A DNA stretch of 64,000 nucleotides from Trachythela sp. YZ-2020 (GCA_016169945.1 JADLSH010000091.1:186001-250000), one strand, 5' to 3'; shown: positions 12,001-21,582, numbered from the stretch's first letter. Numbers and translations: made by a program. The notes: a model not told the origin generated them from the letters alone.

Positions 12001-15000
12001 CCTCTGGTATTTAGGCTATTTTTATAAGTCTTGTAACCTCTATCACTGTTGTGATGTCATTTAATTAGGTCTAAATATAAAACAAGATGGCGGATGACAG
12101 TATGTCCATGGTCAAAAGGTCATAGTAATTATTCTCAACGTTCTTTTAAATCAGACAAACAAAATTTTTGTTGTCATTTCCTTTTAATTATTTTCAATAA
12201 TTATTGAATATTTCATTTTCAATAATTATTGAAGCTGTCAAATTATTGACAGCTCGAATTGTTTGCTCTTTAATTTTGTTTTATGGCCCAAAAACTTGGT
12301 GGGTCATAATTATTTTGAATTCTCTATTTAGAGTGCAAATGTCCCAGTCCCTCGCAGACGGTGAATGCCCGAGTTGAACCAGGTGATATGAAAGCCTCTG
12401 TCAATTGGACGGAACCTGTACCCACTTGTCCGACCACGGCAAGCTCAAACAATACGAACGGAAACAATGGATGGTTCTCTGTTGGTGAACACACGCTCAC
12501 CTACAAGTACACATACAGCACCGAAATACACAGTTTTGATATGCAATGTCATGTAAAAATTGTTGTTACAGGTACAGTATGTTAGTAGACTTGCTCCAAG
12601 TGTCTCTCTTGTTCTGTATCACCCTACTTATACTAGACAGGCAAACTCTGCAGTGGATTAAAACCCGGGTCAAATGAGGATGAGAGTTGATGAGAGTTAG
12701 CAAGCGAGAGTTTGCATGAGAGTTTCATCAACCCTTAAGGCCCAGTCAAACCAGAACAAAGGTTGCATGAGATTTGACTGGATATTACCGAGCGTACCGT
12801 TCAACGAGGAAACATTTTCATTAATTTTCATCAAAATTTGAACCAGCTCAAATTTCCATAAAGGAAAAGGGATGTAACAAGGTGGTGGTGAACTGGAGGT
12901 GTACAAACCTGTAGGGTGTATGGGGTTCTTCCCATCAAAATCTTCATTTTCTTGAACCTCTGAGAGTTGATTTTCATGATCAGCAACAATCTTTTGATAT
13001 ATCCATCTAAACTTTTAGTATAAAAGAAGGGTTTGTTATGGATTATAGTAATTAGTAAGCAAAGCTATTGGTAAAAATTCAAGGTGAAGGACAGCGTATC
13101 AAGCTTTTAGCCTATCTAAGCTTTCCTGGTTGTAAAAACCATTGCTACAGCTGATCGAGTTACACAGTTAACCAGCTATCATTCAAGGGCTTTCTTAAAT
13201 TATTGGGGGAGGCGGCTAACCCCACTCGCCCTACTAGTGTCGATCATTGACTTTATGCTAAATTTTCATGGTTGAAAAAGATTGTTGCAGCTTAGGGATT
13301 CGTTTATTTAGCTCAGCTGTTATCTTTTAGTGATTTTAAGGGGCAGTTGTCCCCTTTGGCCCCTTCTGGTGTGGCACTGGAGTACGTTGAGTCCATAGAT
13401 ATAGGAGGTATAGATTGCTGACTCGAGAACGGCATGCGCCAACATGAAGAATTCAAGATTGCGGCTGAACAGGGTAAAACGTTAGGCGACTTAGTCAACG
13501 TACGTCGCTTTGGGCAACGTTAAAGAAAAGATACATCTTTTAATATGTTTATTGCCCTCCTGGACTTTATAGAAACATCAATTTGACGGGGAAAATATTA
13601 CAAATTACCTTCGATTTATGTCGATTTCAAGTTCGGCGAAATCACATATTTAAGCCGCCAGCTCGTAATACACAAGTTTTCGCCTTGAATTCCCATTATT
13701 TTGTTTAGAAATTATTCAGGAATAACTCTTTCAACTTTCTATTAGACATCATTACTCCAAAGGGCAAAAATATTGCAAAACGTCAATCCGTCAGCTCACT
13801 GATACCAAATGTTTGTTATTCCAAAGAAAAACCGTCCACAACACTTCTATATTGAATACACTCCACGGTAATGTGGAAATAATGCTGTGGTTATCCAGCA
13901 AATGCTCCCATTAAGCTTCGTTCATCGAGTCACTTGAGGCACCATCATACAAAATGGCTGCTCAATCGGGGAAATTTTGTTTGAATTTTGGCGCATTTGT
14001 CAATATAGTGACGTATTACGAGTCAGCAATCTACGACTCCTATATCTATGGTCGTGAGTCATGTCTATCCGTAATATGCCCTTCATTACTCGTGCCAAGC
14101 CGTTGGCCGTGACAACGAGTCTTAAAATGCAAAGCCTTTTTACTTTGTTTTCTTTTTATCTTTCATATTCATTTTAGGATGCGAGTGCCCTGCTCAACAA
14201 ACCGTTAATGGGGTAATTGGACCTTATGAAACTACAGGTCTAGCGAAATGGGAAATACCAGTACCACATGTGAAGCAGAACTAAAGTATCCAGTCGACGA
14301 AGTACCCAAGCCAGAAGGATCGTTTACTGAAGGAGAACACACAGTGGAATATGTGTACACTCACAAGGGTCCCAGCAATACCTTTGATATAGCATGTGAT
14401 GTAAAGATCAATATGAAAGGTATGTGTTTAAGGCGTCAGATGCCCTTGCAAGCTCTGGCACCATTAAAATTTGGCTTTTCTTCAATAAATCATTTCGCAA
14501 TATCGACTACGCATCCAAATGACGCGTTCAACGTCGGGATAAAATTGCAGTTGAATCATAACATGTAGCTGCCTGAGACTTGAGGGAGAAAAACAGTTAG
14601 TTTCCGCACGATTGACTCTCCTACAAGAATATATTCTCTTAAGTGTACCTTTCTCCATTTTCCTTTACACGGCAGACAAATATGCTAGTATAAAAGTTAG
14701 TAGTAAATGATGTTGGTAGATGGAATAGCCGAACGGAATTATATATACATTTTTGTAGACCTAGCCAGGAGCAGTTGCGAAAAATGCAATTTAGGCCCTC
14801 TGGCAGGAATTGCGATATTCATACATCTGTGGGTACTGGAGTACGTTGAGTCCATAGATATAGGAGGTATAGATTGCTGACTCGAGAACGGCATGCGCCA
14901 ACATGAAGAATTCAAGATTGCGGCTGAACAGGGTAAAACGTTAGGCGACTTAGTCAACGTACGTCGCTTTGGGCAACGTTAAAGAAAAGATACATCTTTT

Positions 15001-18000
15001 AATATGTTTATTGCCCTCCTGGACTTTATAGAAACATCAATTTGACGTGGAAAATATTACAAATTACCTTCGTTTATGCCGATTTTAAGTTCGGCGAAAT
15101 CACATATTTAAGCCGCCAGCTCGTAATACACAAGTTTTCGCCTTGAATCCCCATTATTTTGTTTAGAAATTATCAAGGAATAACTCTTTCAACTTTCTAT
15201 TAGACATCATTACTCCAAAGGGCAAAAATATTGCAAAACGTCAATCCGTCAGCTCACTGATACCAAATGTTTGTTATTCCAAAGAAAAACCGTCCACAAC
15301 ACTACTATATTGAATACACTCCACGGTAATGTGGAATTAATGCTGTGGTTATCCAGCAAATGCTCCCATTAAGCTTCGTTCATCGAGTCACTTGAGGCAC
15401 ATGGCTGCCAAATCGGGGAAATTTTGTTTGAATTTTGGCGCATTTGTCAATATAGCGACGTATTACGAGTCAGCAATCTACGACTCCTATATCTATGGTC
15501 GTGAGTCATGTCTATCCGTAATATGTCCCTCATTACTCGTTCCAAGCCGTTGGCCGTGACAACGAGTCTTAAAATGCAAAGCCTTTTTCCTTTGTTTTCT
15601 TTTTATCTTTCATATTCATTTTAGAATGCGAGTGCCCTGCTCAACAAACCGTTAATGGGGTAATTGGACCTTATGAAACTACAGGTCTAGCGAAATGGGA
15701 AATACCAGTACCCACATGTGAAGCAGATCTAAAGTCTCCAGTCGACGAAGTACCCAAGCCAGAAGGATCGTTTACTGAAGGAGAACACACAGTGAAATAT
15801 TTGTACACTCACAAGGGTGCCAGCAATACCTTTGATATAGCATGTGATGTAAAGATCAACATGAAAGGTACGTGTTTAAGGCGTCAGATGCCCTTGCAAG
15901 CTCTGGCACCATTAAAATTTGGCTTTTCTTCAATAAATCATTTCGCAATATCGAATACGCATCCAAATGACGCGTTCAACGTCGGGATAAAATTGCAGTT
16001 TAATCATAACATGTAGCTGAGACTTGAGGGAGAAAAACAGTTAGTTTCCGCACGATTGACTCTCCTACAAGAATATATTCTCTTAAGTGTACCTTTCTCC
16101 ATTTTCCTTTACACGGCAGACAAATATGCTAGTATAAAAGTTAGTAGTAAATGGTTGGTAGATGGAATACTCGAACGGAATTATATATACATTTTTGTAG
16201 ACCTAGCCAGGAGCAGTTGCGAAAAATGCAACTTAGGCCCTCTGGCAGGAATTGAACCTGCGGCCCTGCGATTCCGGTGCAGCGCTCTAACCAACTGAGC
16301 TACAGAGTCCAGTTGCTGAGCGTCAACCCTCCTGCCAGAGGGCCTGAGTTGCATTTTTTGCAACTGCTCCTGGCTAGGTCTACAAAAATGTATATATAAT
16401 TCCGTTCGAGTATTCCATCTACCGACACCATTTACTATTAATCTTATCGAACGAGATGCCGAGAAAAATCTTGAATTTAGTATAACAGTTATTTAAAGGT
16501 AAATAGTAATAAAAATTAAGTTTGTCCCATTTGTAAGAGACATTCAATATATTGCAAAACCGATACAGATTTTTTTCTGTATTGTTCTGGGTATAAAGAA
16601 TATTCCACTTGACTTCATATCATCAAAAATAATTGTGCATTCCGCCATGTTGGATATGCATATCCGTCTTCGGATATGCGTGACATCACAACAGGGTAAA
16701 ACTATTTTGTAAATATATTGAGCAATTCTTGTGTCATTATCATGCTAAATTCTATTATTTTTGTACTTGTCTATATTTAAATTAACCACCAGCTCTGTAG
16801 AAGCGCTTTCCTCTGGTATTTAGGCTATTTTTATCAGTCTTGTAACCTCTATCACTGTTGTGATGTCATTTAATTAGGTCTAAATATAAAACAAGATGGC
16901 GGATGACAGGATGTCTTTGGTCACAAATATCTTAAAAATTAAGAAAGTTACATAGAATATGTAAAAGGTCTTAGTAATTACTCTCAACGTTCTTTTAAAT
17001 TAGACAAACATAATTTTTGTTGTCATTTCCCTTTAATGACAGTTCTATTGTGGCTATATGAAAACACAAATGAAAGATTGAACAGTTGAATACTTTGATA
17101 TATATTGATACTCCCATGCAGTCTATGCTACATGTTATGATTTAACTGCCAGCGCAAAACGCATCATTTGGATGCACAAACGACACTACGAACAGGCTTA
17201 TTTAAGTATTCATTTAAACAGATATTCTGGCACGAATTGAACCTGCGATTCCGGTTCAGCGCTCTGCGAAATGAGCTACAGAGACCAGTTACCAAGGGCT
17301 AACCACAAGTTCAGTTCCTGGGCCTATTGCAAAGTTCTCGTTAGGTCTAAAATAGTTCCTCGTTAGGTCTAAAATATATCAATACATTTTTCGCTCAAAT
17401 TTTTATCTACAAAAATCCCTCAACATACAGAAGGATATTACTCAATTTCCAGGTTATTTCTCTATTTGTTTTTGTTTTTTTTATAGCCTGTAAATGCACT
17501 CCTGTTCAGACATTTAAAGAACATTTACAACCTGGCGAGAGCCAGGCTTTCGTAGCATGGGAGAAACCAACTCCTAATTGCCCAATGACGTTGGAGACGT
17601 CCGATAGTATTGCTCCAGAGGCCAGGTTTTCTGTTGGAAAACACACAAGACAGTATACGTACCGTCATGAAAGTGGCTTTAGTATGACATGCGATGTAAA
17701 TATCGAAGTTGAAGGTATGTTTGGTTATTTTATCGATACAGATTGTATTTGGAGGATGATTTAATAAAAAATTCGGCGGTTGATGTGTGTAAAGCTACCT
17801 GAAGAATACAATAAGAACTTCGACGTTTCGAACGAAGGTCCTTTAATTGTGCTTTTATTGTGAATAAGCGATCACATGATAAAAAATAAACCAATCAGAT
17901 GGATTTAATCAAAACAAACTATAAACAAAATATGGAAATCACATTATTTTGTAATGTGAACTTTGTTTTGTGGTTATAAGATCCATAAATAAGCAGGGGC

Positions 18001-18214
18001 TAAAATTAAAATTGTTTCTTCTTGTCTAGGAGAGTTATGTCGTGGAAAGGCAATCAATCCTGATACAGAGGTGTGCTGCTGCGGTGAGGCGTACCACGTT
18101 AAACCTGGGCACGAGTGTTGTGGGATGGAATACTATAACAAGATCACACACAAGTGTTGTGATGAAAAGAAAGCGAATGTCGTGTCTAAATCGGAGAGAT
18201 GCCCAGCTATGTGA
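10..18214 (+). CDS. Gene A: secreted vWA - HYR-like (x9) - galaxin-like protein, 14 exons
   Basis: Exons read from splice sites and frame: 10-85, 3123-3185, 3796-4097, 4788-5118, 5506-5775, 6106-6345, 7990-8229, 9836-10078, 11279-11512, 12332-12571, 14178-14419, 15625-15867, 17487-17714, 18030-18214. The product starts with a hydrophobic signal peptide, then a short Pro/Thr linker, a vWA domain with a complete MIDAS (DNSYS, GDGTRTG, LTDG), nine HYR-like modules (C-x-C, W..P.P.C, GEHT.Y.Y, C.V.I) and a Cys-rich galaxin-like tail. It would be 1045 residues if exon 11 kept frame, but exon 11 is one base short. All junctions are phase 1 except the phase-0 split inside vWA. vWA and HYR domains mediate extracellular adhesion in known families, so a secreted matrix or recognition protein is inferred; ligand unknown. 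The promoter lies before the window. A polyadenylation signal AATAAA occurs at 18449. Confidence 0.82.
959..1203. repeat. Internally deleted foldback MITE
   Basis: Left end GTTTATACTAGAGCAAAAG with GATTCCGGATT faces a right end GCGGAATCTTTCGTTCTAC, an inverted pair. Gene B has a longer version (27179-27698), while gene C shares the deletion seen here (44637-44884). A related element lies at 38077-38492. Confidence 0.65.
1352..1375. repeat. (TA)n microsatellite
   Basis: About 12 TA units. The tracts at the same place in genes B and C are shorter, so length is variable among paralogues. Confidence 0.9.
1785..1823. repeat. (GA)n microsatellite
   Basis: Imperfect GA/GAAA run; counterparts in gene B near 28274 and, expanded, in gene C at 45478-45534. 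Confidence 0.85.
2191..2905. repeat. Long-foldback MITE with CAGGGTGTCT end
   Basis: Left arm (CAGGGTGTCTC..., then GCGACTTGTCCGAACTATGG near 2380) is mirrored imperfectly on the right arm (CCATAATTTTGACAAGTCGC near 2711, then CACTATATTTTGT in reverse). The family recurs at 28678-29383, 45903-46607 and, more diverged, 37448-38070. Ends of this kind occur in Tc1/mariner-like elements, but no transposase and no clear target duplication were seen. Confidence 0.6.
3123..3185 (+). CDS. Gene A exon 2: Pro/Thr-rich linker
   Basis: 63 bases between CTTTACAG and GGTACGAG, phase 1 to phase 1. Encodes EIDQWTQGQPATATPEPQVL, identical in the three genes. A flexible, possibly O-glycosylated spacer between signal peptide and vWA domain is inferred. 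Confidence 0.75.
3796..4097 (+). CDS. Gene A exon 3: vWA domain, first half
   Basis: Acceptor TTTTCAG, donor GAGGTGATT; 302 bases entering in phase 1 and leaving in phase 0. Encodes DILIVWDNSYS (MIDAS DxSxS), the N-glycosylation sequons NQT and NYT, and GDGTRTGFAL with the MIDAS Thr. It differs from the B and C copies at three residues near VGISSFL and PRLKVGEDG. Confidence 0.87.
4788..5118 (+). CDS. Gene A exon 4: vWA domain, second half
   Basis: Acceptor TTTCCAG, donor CAGGTAACA; 331 bases. Encodes DVVFLLTDGQPIR (third MIDAS loop), the amphipathic stretch TAMAAHYAGELRKK, the core strand ITVVGLAVG and the closing TVNASCTSAG. A poly-C tract of about 14 bases (near 4716-4730) lies just upstream in the intron; the Gypsy element of gene C sits in the equivalent tract. 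Confidence 0.88.
5189..5326. repeat. Near-perfect foldback in intron 4
   Basis: Arms of about 60 bases, GGTCAATCTACTTGAAAAAT...CCTTCGTC and its reverse complement, around a 12-14 base loop. The same element sits at the same place in gene B (31627-31765) and gene C (53973-54110), so it predates the gene duplications. A half copy occurs near 17788-17845 and 59005-59060. Confidence 0.85.
5506..5775 (+). CDS. Gene A exon 5: HYR-like module, type 1
   Basis: 270 bases, phase 1-1. Encodes CKCDGN, KWTEPTFTCN, YGIGTHKITYKASYED and ECVVSVNVS, the spacing of an HYR-like fold with four Cys. It contains an in-frame consensus donor GTAAGT at 5640 that could give a shorter exon; no evidence that it is used. 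Confidence 0.8.
6008..6027. promoter_or_regulatory. Palindrome GCTGTCAA-N4-TTGACAGC upstream of a type-a exon
   Basis: A 20-base perfect inverted repeat, repeated about 80 bases before type-a HYR exons at 7892, 12234, 32447 and 34329 but missing from gene C. TGACAG is the core bound by TALE homeodomain proteins in animals; a regulatory role is only a suggestion, and the spread is explained by exon duplication. Confidence 0.35.
6106..6345 (+). CDS. Gene A exon 6: HYR-like module, type a
   Basis: 240 bases, phase 1-1, acceptor CATTTAG. Encodes ECKCPSPSQTV, VNWTEPVPTCP, FSVGEHTLTYKYTH and MQCHVKIAVT. It appears identical at nucleotide level to gene B exon 6 (32545-32784). Confidence 0.83.
6417..6859. 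mobile_element. Foldback element with tRNA-like core, 8-bp target duplication
   Basis: ACACAGGC flanks both ends (6409-6416 and 6860-6867), and gene C has the uninterrupted site. Inside, arms of about 70 bases (6472-6541 and 6787-6859) are inverted copies, a segment of about 86 bases is directly repeated (6417-6502, 6706-6790), and a tRNA-like sequence lies on the minus strand in the middle. A near-identical copy is in gene B (about 32856-33298). No coding capacity. Confidence 0.75.
6600..6690 (-). repeat. tRNA-like SINE core
   Basis: Read on the minus strand: CTCTGTAGCTCAGTGG (A-box-like) then GCAGGCTCAATTCCTG (B-box and T-arm-like). Arm pairing is imperfect and the sequence is embedded in a repeat, so it is a tRNA-derived element, not a tRNA gene. 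Confidence 0.6.
7167..7260 (+). repeat. Partial CAGGGCCTTTTTTAA element
   Basis: Starts CAGGGCCTTTTTTAA and carries repeated TTTGCCCCCCCAGT units. It is one end of the family seen complete at 36539-36901 and reversed at 62027-62272; also in gene B near 33607. Confidence 0.6.
7990..8229 (+). CDS. Gene A exon 7: HYR-like module, type a
   Basis: 240 bases, phase 1-1. Same module as exon 6 with replacements (EPGDMKAS, NNGWFSVGEH). It encodes the same residues as exon 10, 4342 bases downstream. Confidence 0.83.
9051..9709. mobile_element. MITE-like element, copy 1 (CCATAGATATAGGAG ends)
   Basis: Starts CCATAGATATAGGAGG...GCTGACTCG and ends CGAGTCAGCAATCTA...CTATATCTATGG, terminal inverted repeats of about 33 bases. 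No protein recognised inside. It ends 126 bases before a type-b HYR exon, like the other copies. Confidence 0.75.
9836..10078 (+). CDS. Gene A exon 8: HYR-like module, type b
   Basis: 243 bases, phase 1-1, acceptor ATTTTAG, donor GGTATGT. Encodes GCECPAQQTVNG, KWEIPVPTCEAE, GSFTEGEHTVEYVYTHKG and FDIACDVKINMK. Confidence 0.83.
10509..11154. mobile_element. MITE-like element, copy 2
   Basis: Same ends as copy 1, 646 bases; shorter by small deletions (for example around the CACCATCATACAAAATGG segment of copy 1). It ends 124 bases before exon 9. Confidence 0.75.
11279..11512 (+). CDS. Gene A exon 9: HYR-like module, type b
   Basis: 234 bases, phase 1-1. Lacks three codons (EVP) that the other type-b exons have between VD and KPEG; the frame is kept. 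Confidence 0.82.
12332..12571 (+). CDS. Gene A exon 10: HYR-like module, type a
   Basis: 240 bases, phase 1-1. Appears identical to exon 7 and lies exactly 4342 bases downstream, within a large tandem duplication. Confidence 0.83.
13393..14051. mobile_element. MITE-like element, copy 3
   Basis: Duplicate of copy 1 at +4342 bases with the same 659-base length; it ends 126 bases before exon 11. Confidence 0.75.
14178..14419 (+). CDS. Gene A exon 11: type-b HYR module with a 1-base deletion
   Basis: 242 bases where its source exon (exon 8) has 243: GTACCCACATG has become GTACCACATG near 14262. Translation then meets TAA within about eight codons (near 14281). Frame is only regained if this phase 1-1 exon is skipped, or if the missing C is an assembly error. 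The rest of the exon matches exon 8. Confidence 0.75.
14852..15498. mobile_element. MITE-like element, copy 4
   Basis: 647 bases, matches copy 2 in its internal deletions; it ends 126 bases before exon 12. Confidence 0.75.
15625..15867 (+). CDS. Gene A exon 12: HYR-like module, type b
   Basis: 243 bases, phase 1-1, donor GGTACGT. Carries KSPVDE and VKYLYTHKG where exon 8 has KYPVDE and VEYVYTHKG; its nearest match is gene C exon 7. Confidence 0.83.
16155..16427. repeat. Foldback element with tRNA-like core
   Basis: Arms of about 90 bases (16155-16250 and 16327-16427), for example GTAGATGGAATACTCGAACG against its reverse complement. The centre read on the minus strand gives TAGCTCAGTTGGTTAGAGCG and GCAGGTTCAATTCCTGC, clear A-box and T-arm-like motifs. 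Truncated pieces of the same left arm occur at 10375-10480 and 14717-14822. Confidence 0.75.
17225..17300 (-). repeat. tRNA-like SINE fragment
   Basis: Minus strand reads CTCTGTAGCTCATTTCGCAG and GCAGGTTCAATTCGTGCCAG. Shorter and more decayed than the copy near 16250. The orthologous fragment is at about 58442-58505 in gene C. Confidence 0.55.
17487..17714 (+). CDS. Gene A exon 13: HYR-like module, type c
   Basis: 228 bases, phase 1-1. Encodes ACKCTPVQTFKEHL, VAWEKPTPNCPM, ARFSVGKHTRQYTYRHE and MTCDVNIEVE. Always the last module before the galaxin-like tail in A and C; absent from B. Confidence 0.82.
18030..18214 (+). CDS. Gene A exon 14: galaxin-like Cys-rich tail and stop
   Basis: Acceptor TGTCTAG. 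Encodes GELCRGKAINPD, VCCCGEAYHV, ECCGMEYYN, KCCDEKKAN and RCPAM then TGA. Repeated CC pairs followed by G..Y are the hallmark of galaxin-type repeats. No membrane segment follows, so the product should be secreted. Confidence 0.8.
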
Positions 18215-18448
18215 TTTATATTGTTTATCAGTATTTTATGTAGAAACAGAGGACTTAAAACACGGGATTTTAGTCGCAGATAAACTGCAGTATATAGTTT
18301 AAACTTTGTATCTATAGATATGTCATTTGTCAAGCACAAGCACGTTGTTAACTAGTAGAGTCGAACCTCTGTTGAACGGCCATCCTAAGGTCAATTCTCA
18401 ATGAATGTAATGGCCATATATTATGCACGTACTTAAAAGTTTTTATCG

Positions 18449-18454
18449 AATAAA
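18449..18454 (+). terminator. Polyadenylation signal of gene A
   Basis: AATAAA 235 bases after the stop codon, the first clear hexamer downstream. Confidence 0.5.
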
Positions 18455-18935
18455 TCTTTTAAATGTACTTTGATGTTGTTGACTATTTTTAGTTTTATCA
18501 TGCATTAGTTATATTATAATGGTGGAGAGCTATGATTTATTAGATGACCGACGCAAGGAATTTCGTCCGAAGAACACTACTTTTTATTGTTTCTTTCGGC
18601 ATAAAAATGACGGAGATATTTGAAAATTCTACGTAATATTTTCCTGAATGAGCAAATGATGATAACAAAAAGATTCAGTACAAGCTCATGGCGACTATGA
18701 AAAGCAACAAAACAAAAAACCCGGTTTGTTAACATTGAAAATCATGATGTTTGGATATAATTTTGTATTATTTCTAAATGTTTTAAAAAATTTGATCAGT
18801 CGTGACATAGCGGACATGGCCTCTTGGTTTTCGCTAGTCAATCACAATTCAGCATGTTACTAAATTTGCCAATAGCGTTGTAATTTTGTATAGATCATGC
18901 TCGCGCTAAATCTCGACTTTCGATTTCCCACAAGT

Positions 18936-19208
18936 TTATTGTTTATTGTTTATTGAATTTCTCACTCATTGGTGAGCGGATTTCCCGACAGGCTATTGCC
19001 CAATTGATAGGGGGCCCGAGGTACCTACGATTTTAACGTCCTTATCCGAGAAGACGCGAAAGTCTAACCATTTACTGATGTCAATGTAAAGGTAGCACTT
19101 TCTCCTCAATTATTTTAAGACCATGCATGAGTAGAGTCCGACCAAGGATTGAACCCGGGTCTCCCAGCTTGAAAGGCAAGCGTGGTGACCACGACACCAC
19201 AAGCGCTG
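18936..19208 (-). repeat. tRNA-derived SINE
   Basis: Minus strand begins GCGCTTGTGGTGTCGTGGTC (A-box region), continues with GACCCGGGTTCAATCC (B box), and ends in a CAATAAA repeat tail (read on + as TTTATTG repeats). This head-body-tail order is that of a SINE. Confidence 0.7.
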
Positions 19209-19300
19209 GTTTAGGAATTGAAATAGAAAAGTTTAGGAAATGGAAAAATACTATTTACTTGGTTAATTAGCTTTTTTGCTTTGTACTATATAAAACAAAT

Positions 19301-19441
19301 ACATAACATTTTGCCGTTGTCTGTTCAGTTATAGATACACAGAGGACGTCATAAGTGGCTCGTGGGCCACTTTTTTCCTACCATGCTATGACGTCATACT
19401 GTGTATCTATAACTAAACAGAAAACGGCAAAATGTTATCTA
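19301..19441. repeat. Foldback MITE
   Basis: TAACATTTTGCCGTT...TATAGATACACAG and its reverse complement face each other around GTGGCTCGTGGGCCAC, with arms of about 60 bases. Confidence 0.75.
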
Positions 19442-20279
19442 TTCATTAAATACGGCATGAGCGGTCAATCCCTGGCGTTTTAGTTTCGATGGGAAAATTT
19501 CCAGCCTTACTATACGCCATGTTGTTACGAGGCAATTTTTGCTGCAGCTTGCAACGCAATTTCAGACACACAGCGATGTCAGGTAAAAGTGTTGTCGCAG
19601 AGAATCTCGTTTAATTTACTTCCCGTTCCCGTAATCTCTCTATTATTATTTTTAAATATTTTCTTCATATTCTTATTTTTTCAGGCAGCTTTGGGGGGCT
19701 TATTAGAGAGAGGGCTTATTCGAGAAATGGGGGGCTTATATATTTTCCCGTGAAATGATATGATAATTTGTTCAAGCATAGTACAATGTATGATAACATG
19801 AACAAAGGAACTTGAGCGCCTAATGGAGACACTAAAGCACATGAAATTGAATGTCGTACAACCGGAAATAAGAAAAAAATTGGTGCAAAGAAAATCAAAA
19901 AATCTTGAGAACGGGGAATCATTAGAGTGTGGGAGCTTATTAGAGAGCCATGAGAACACTGGTATTTGGGTGCTAATGCATCAAGTCCAACACAGGGCAC
20001 TTATATGGTCCAAAACATGTGTTTTGCACATTGTGCCCGTTTTAAGGGGGCGTGGCCCGGAAGGGCAGGCAAGAAGCAACGAGTTTTTATATAAAGAAAT
20101 AAAGCAAAATAAATCAAATATTTAGCATGTCATTGTATTAAACTTGACCGACGGATAATCCACGAAATTGTGAGTACGATAGTGGTTTTAGAATGTTTTG
20201 ATGAAAGAAAAATGTTTTAGCAATTTTCAAAACTTTGGTGCAATTGAAAGCAAGATTGGCACTTGCGACAACCTGAACC

Positions 20280-20695
20280 TGATAAACCTGAACTAACAAT
20301 GATGTTCAAAATATTAAAAGGAATGGCTCCATATTATTTAACAATGTTGTAGATGAAGTAGCAACGTTATCAATGACGTAGCAGCAATTTGAAAATTAGC
20401 TTACCCAAACCTAAAACAGATTTACTAAAAAAGAGTTTCTCTTACCGTGGAGCAGCTTCCTAGAATAAACTACCCTCTGATACCTTACGAGCGGTAAATG
20501 AGTGTCAATCGACTAATTCTTCCTTCGGTAGACAATAATTCTCAAATATTGTAAATATGTAATAGTTTTAAATTTTAGTAGATTATATTTAGTGATATTC
20601 TTTTGTAATTATATTGGTGTGTACACGGCCCTTTGAAAAGCACGCAAGTGAATAATAATAATAAATTTTAAATAATAAATAATAATGTATTAAAC
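20280..20695 (+). mobile_element. LINE 3' end fragment
   Basis: Homologous to 40732-41093: remnant of the RT C-terminal region (ELTMMFKILK-like), a 3' UTR with CACGGCCCTTTGAAAAGCAC and an AAT-rich tail. It is truncated on the left at 20280. Confidence 0.7.
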
Positions 20696-20699
20696 ATGT

Positions 20700-20890
20700 C
20701 ACGCTCACTGAACTCAAAGGTTTTGTAATGCAGACTTATCGTGATTTTACACCCGGATGTAAAGTTTTGACAGCGCACGAGTTAAATTGTGGCCAAATAT
20801 TTACTATATTAAAATGTAAACACTTGCTTTTCAATGCCATGCGTGTCTAACGGAAAATAACGGTCGAATTTTAAAGACATGAAAACGTCT
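20700..20890 (+). promoter_or_regulatory. Old second copy of the gene promoter region
   Basis: Carries CACGCTCACTGAACTCAAAGG, TGTAAACACTTGCTTTTCAA and AACGGAAAATAACGGTCGAA in the same order as the region just upstream of the gene B TATA box. Counterpart in the B-C spacer at about 41098-41290. Probably non-functional. Confidence 0.5.
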
Positions 20891-21154
20891 CACTAATGTA
20901 TTATGGCCACAAAATTCCGCTTTATCGTCTAGGCCATGGCTATTTTTCAGCCCGTCAATGCATTTAAAAACTATATAGTCAACTATATTAGATATTTTCG
21001 GTAACGAAGTCATTTTAATCCAATCGGGTTTCCAAAATGTTTTACGTTTCAAGAGGCATTTTCGACTTTATAAAGTTAGCTATTGCTGATTGAGAACGTA
21101 TCAAAAATTGAAATATACTCATATAACCATGCAAGTGGAATTAAAGATTCGTTT

Positions 21155-21500
21155 AAACGCTGCGATTTGTCGGGCCGATTTCAGATGCACGTTAATGATA
21201 TTTGTAAAATACGTGGCGAACATCATCTGATAACATGAGGATATGAGAATATCGTCATTAACATTCAGGAAAACCTAAAATCGGCTCAATGAGTATTACC
21301 TGTATATTCATTGGCATTAGTTTTGAGCAGGTGTTATGTAAAGGTACGTTTACACGCTGCATGCGATTTGTTGGGCCGATTTTAGGTTTTGCTCAATGTT
21401 AATGACGAATACTTTCAGTTGATGATGTCGTCAGATGATGTTTGCCACGCATTTTTCAAATATCATCAATGTGCATCTGAAATTGGACCGACAATTTAAC
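21155..21500. repeat. Foldback MITE
   Basis: Left arm GCGATTTGTCGGGCCGATTTC...AACATCATCTGA is mirrored imperfectly by TCAGATGATGTTTGCC...GAAATTGGACCGACAATTT. Same element at about 41556-41905. Confidence 0.65.
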
Positions 21501-21582
21501 ATACATGAAAATATTTTCTTAATTAATTGAACATTTCACGCTCACTAAACTCAAATAGAAAGGTTTTGCAATGCATGTGGAC

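Larger units (their letters stand above)
18215..20279. other. Gene A 3' flank and first part of A-B spacer, no gene
   Basis: Contains an AATAAA at 18449, a tRNA-derived SINE, a foldback near 19301-19441 and a repeat beginning GGGGGGCTTATTAGAGAG (about 19690-19960). A 100-codon ORF at 19823 overlaps that repeat and shows no domain. Confidence 0.7.

Noticed and set aside
14248..14568. ORF starting with Met inside exon 11
   Set aside because: An artefact of the one-base deletion that puts part of the exon in another frame and of reading on into the intron.
16236..16312. Possible tRNA gene on the minus strand
   Set aside because: A- and B-box-like motifs are good but it sits inside a foldback repeat, has decayed relatives at 6600 and 17225, and the acceptor stem does not pair cleanly; treated as a tRNA-derived repeat.
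19823..20125. 100-codon ORF between genes A and B
   Set aside because: Overlaps a repeat starting GGGGGGCTTATTAGAGAG, no domain, no splice or promoter support.
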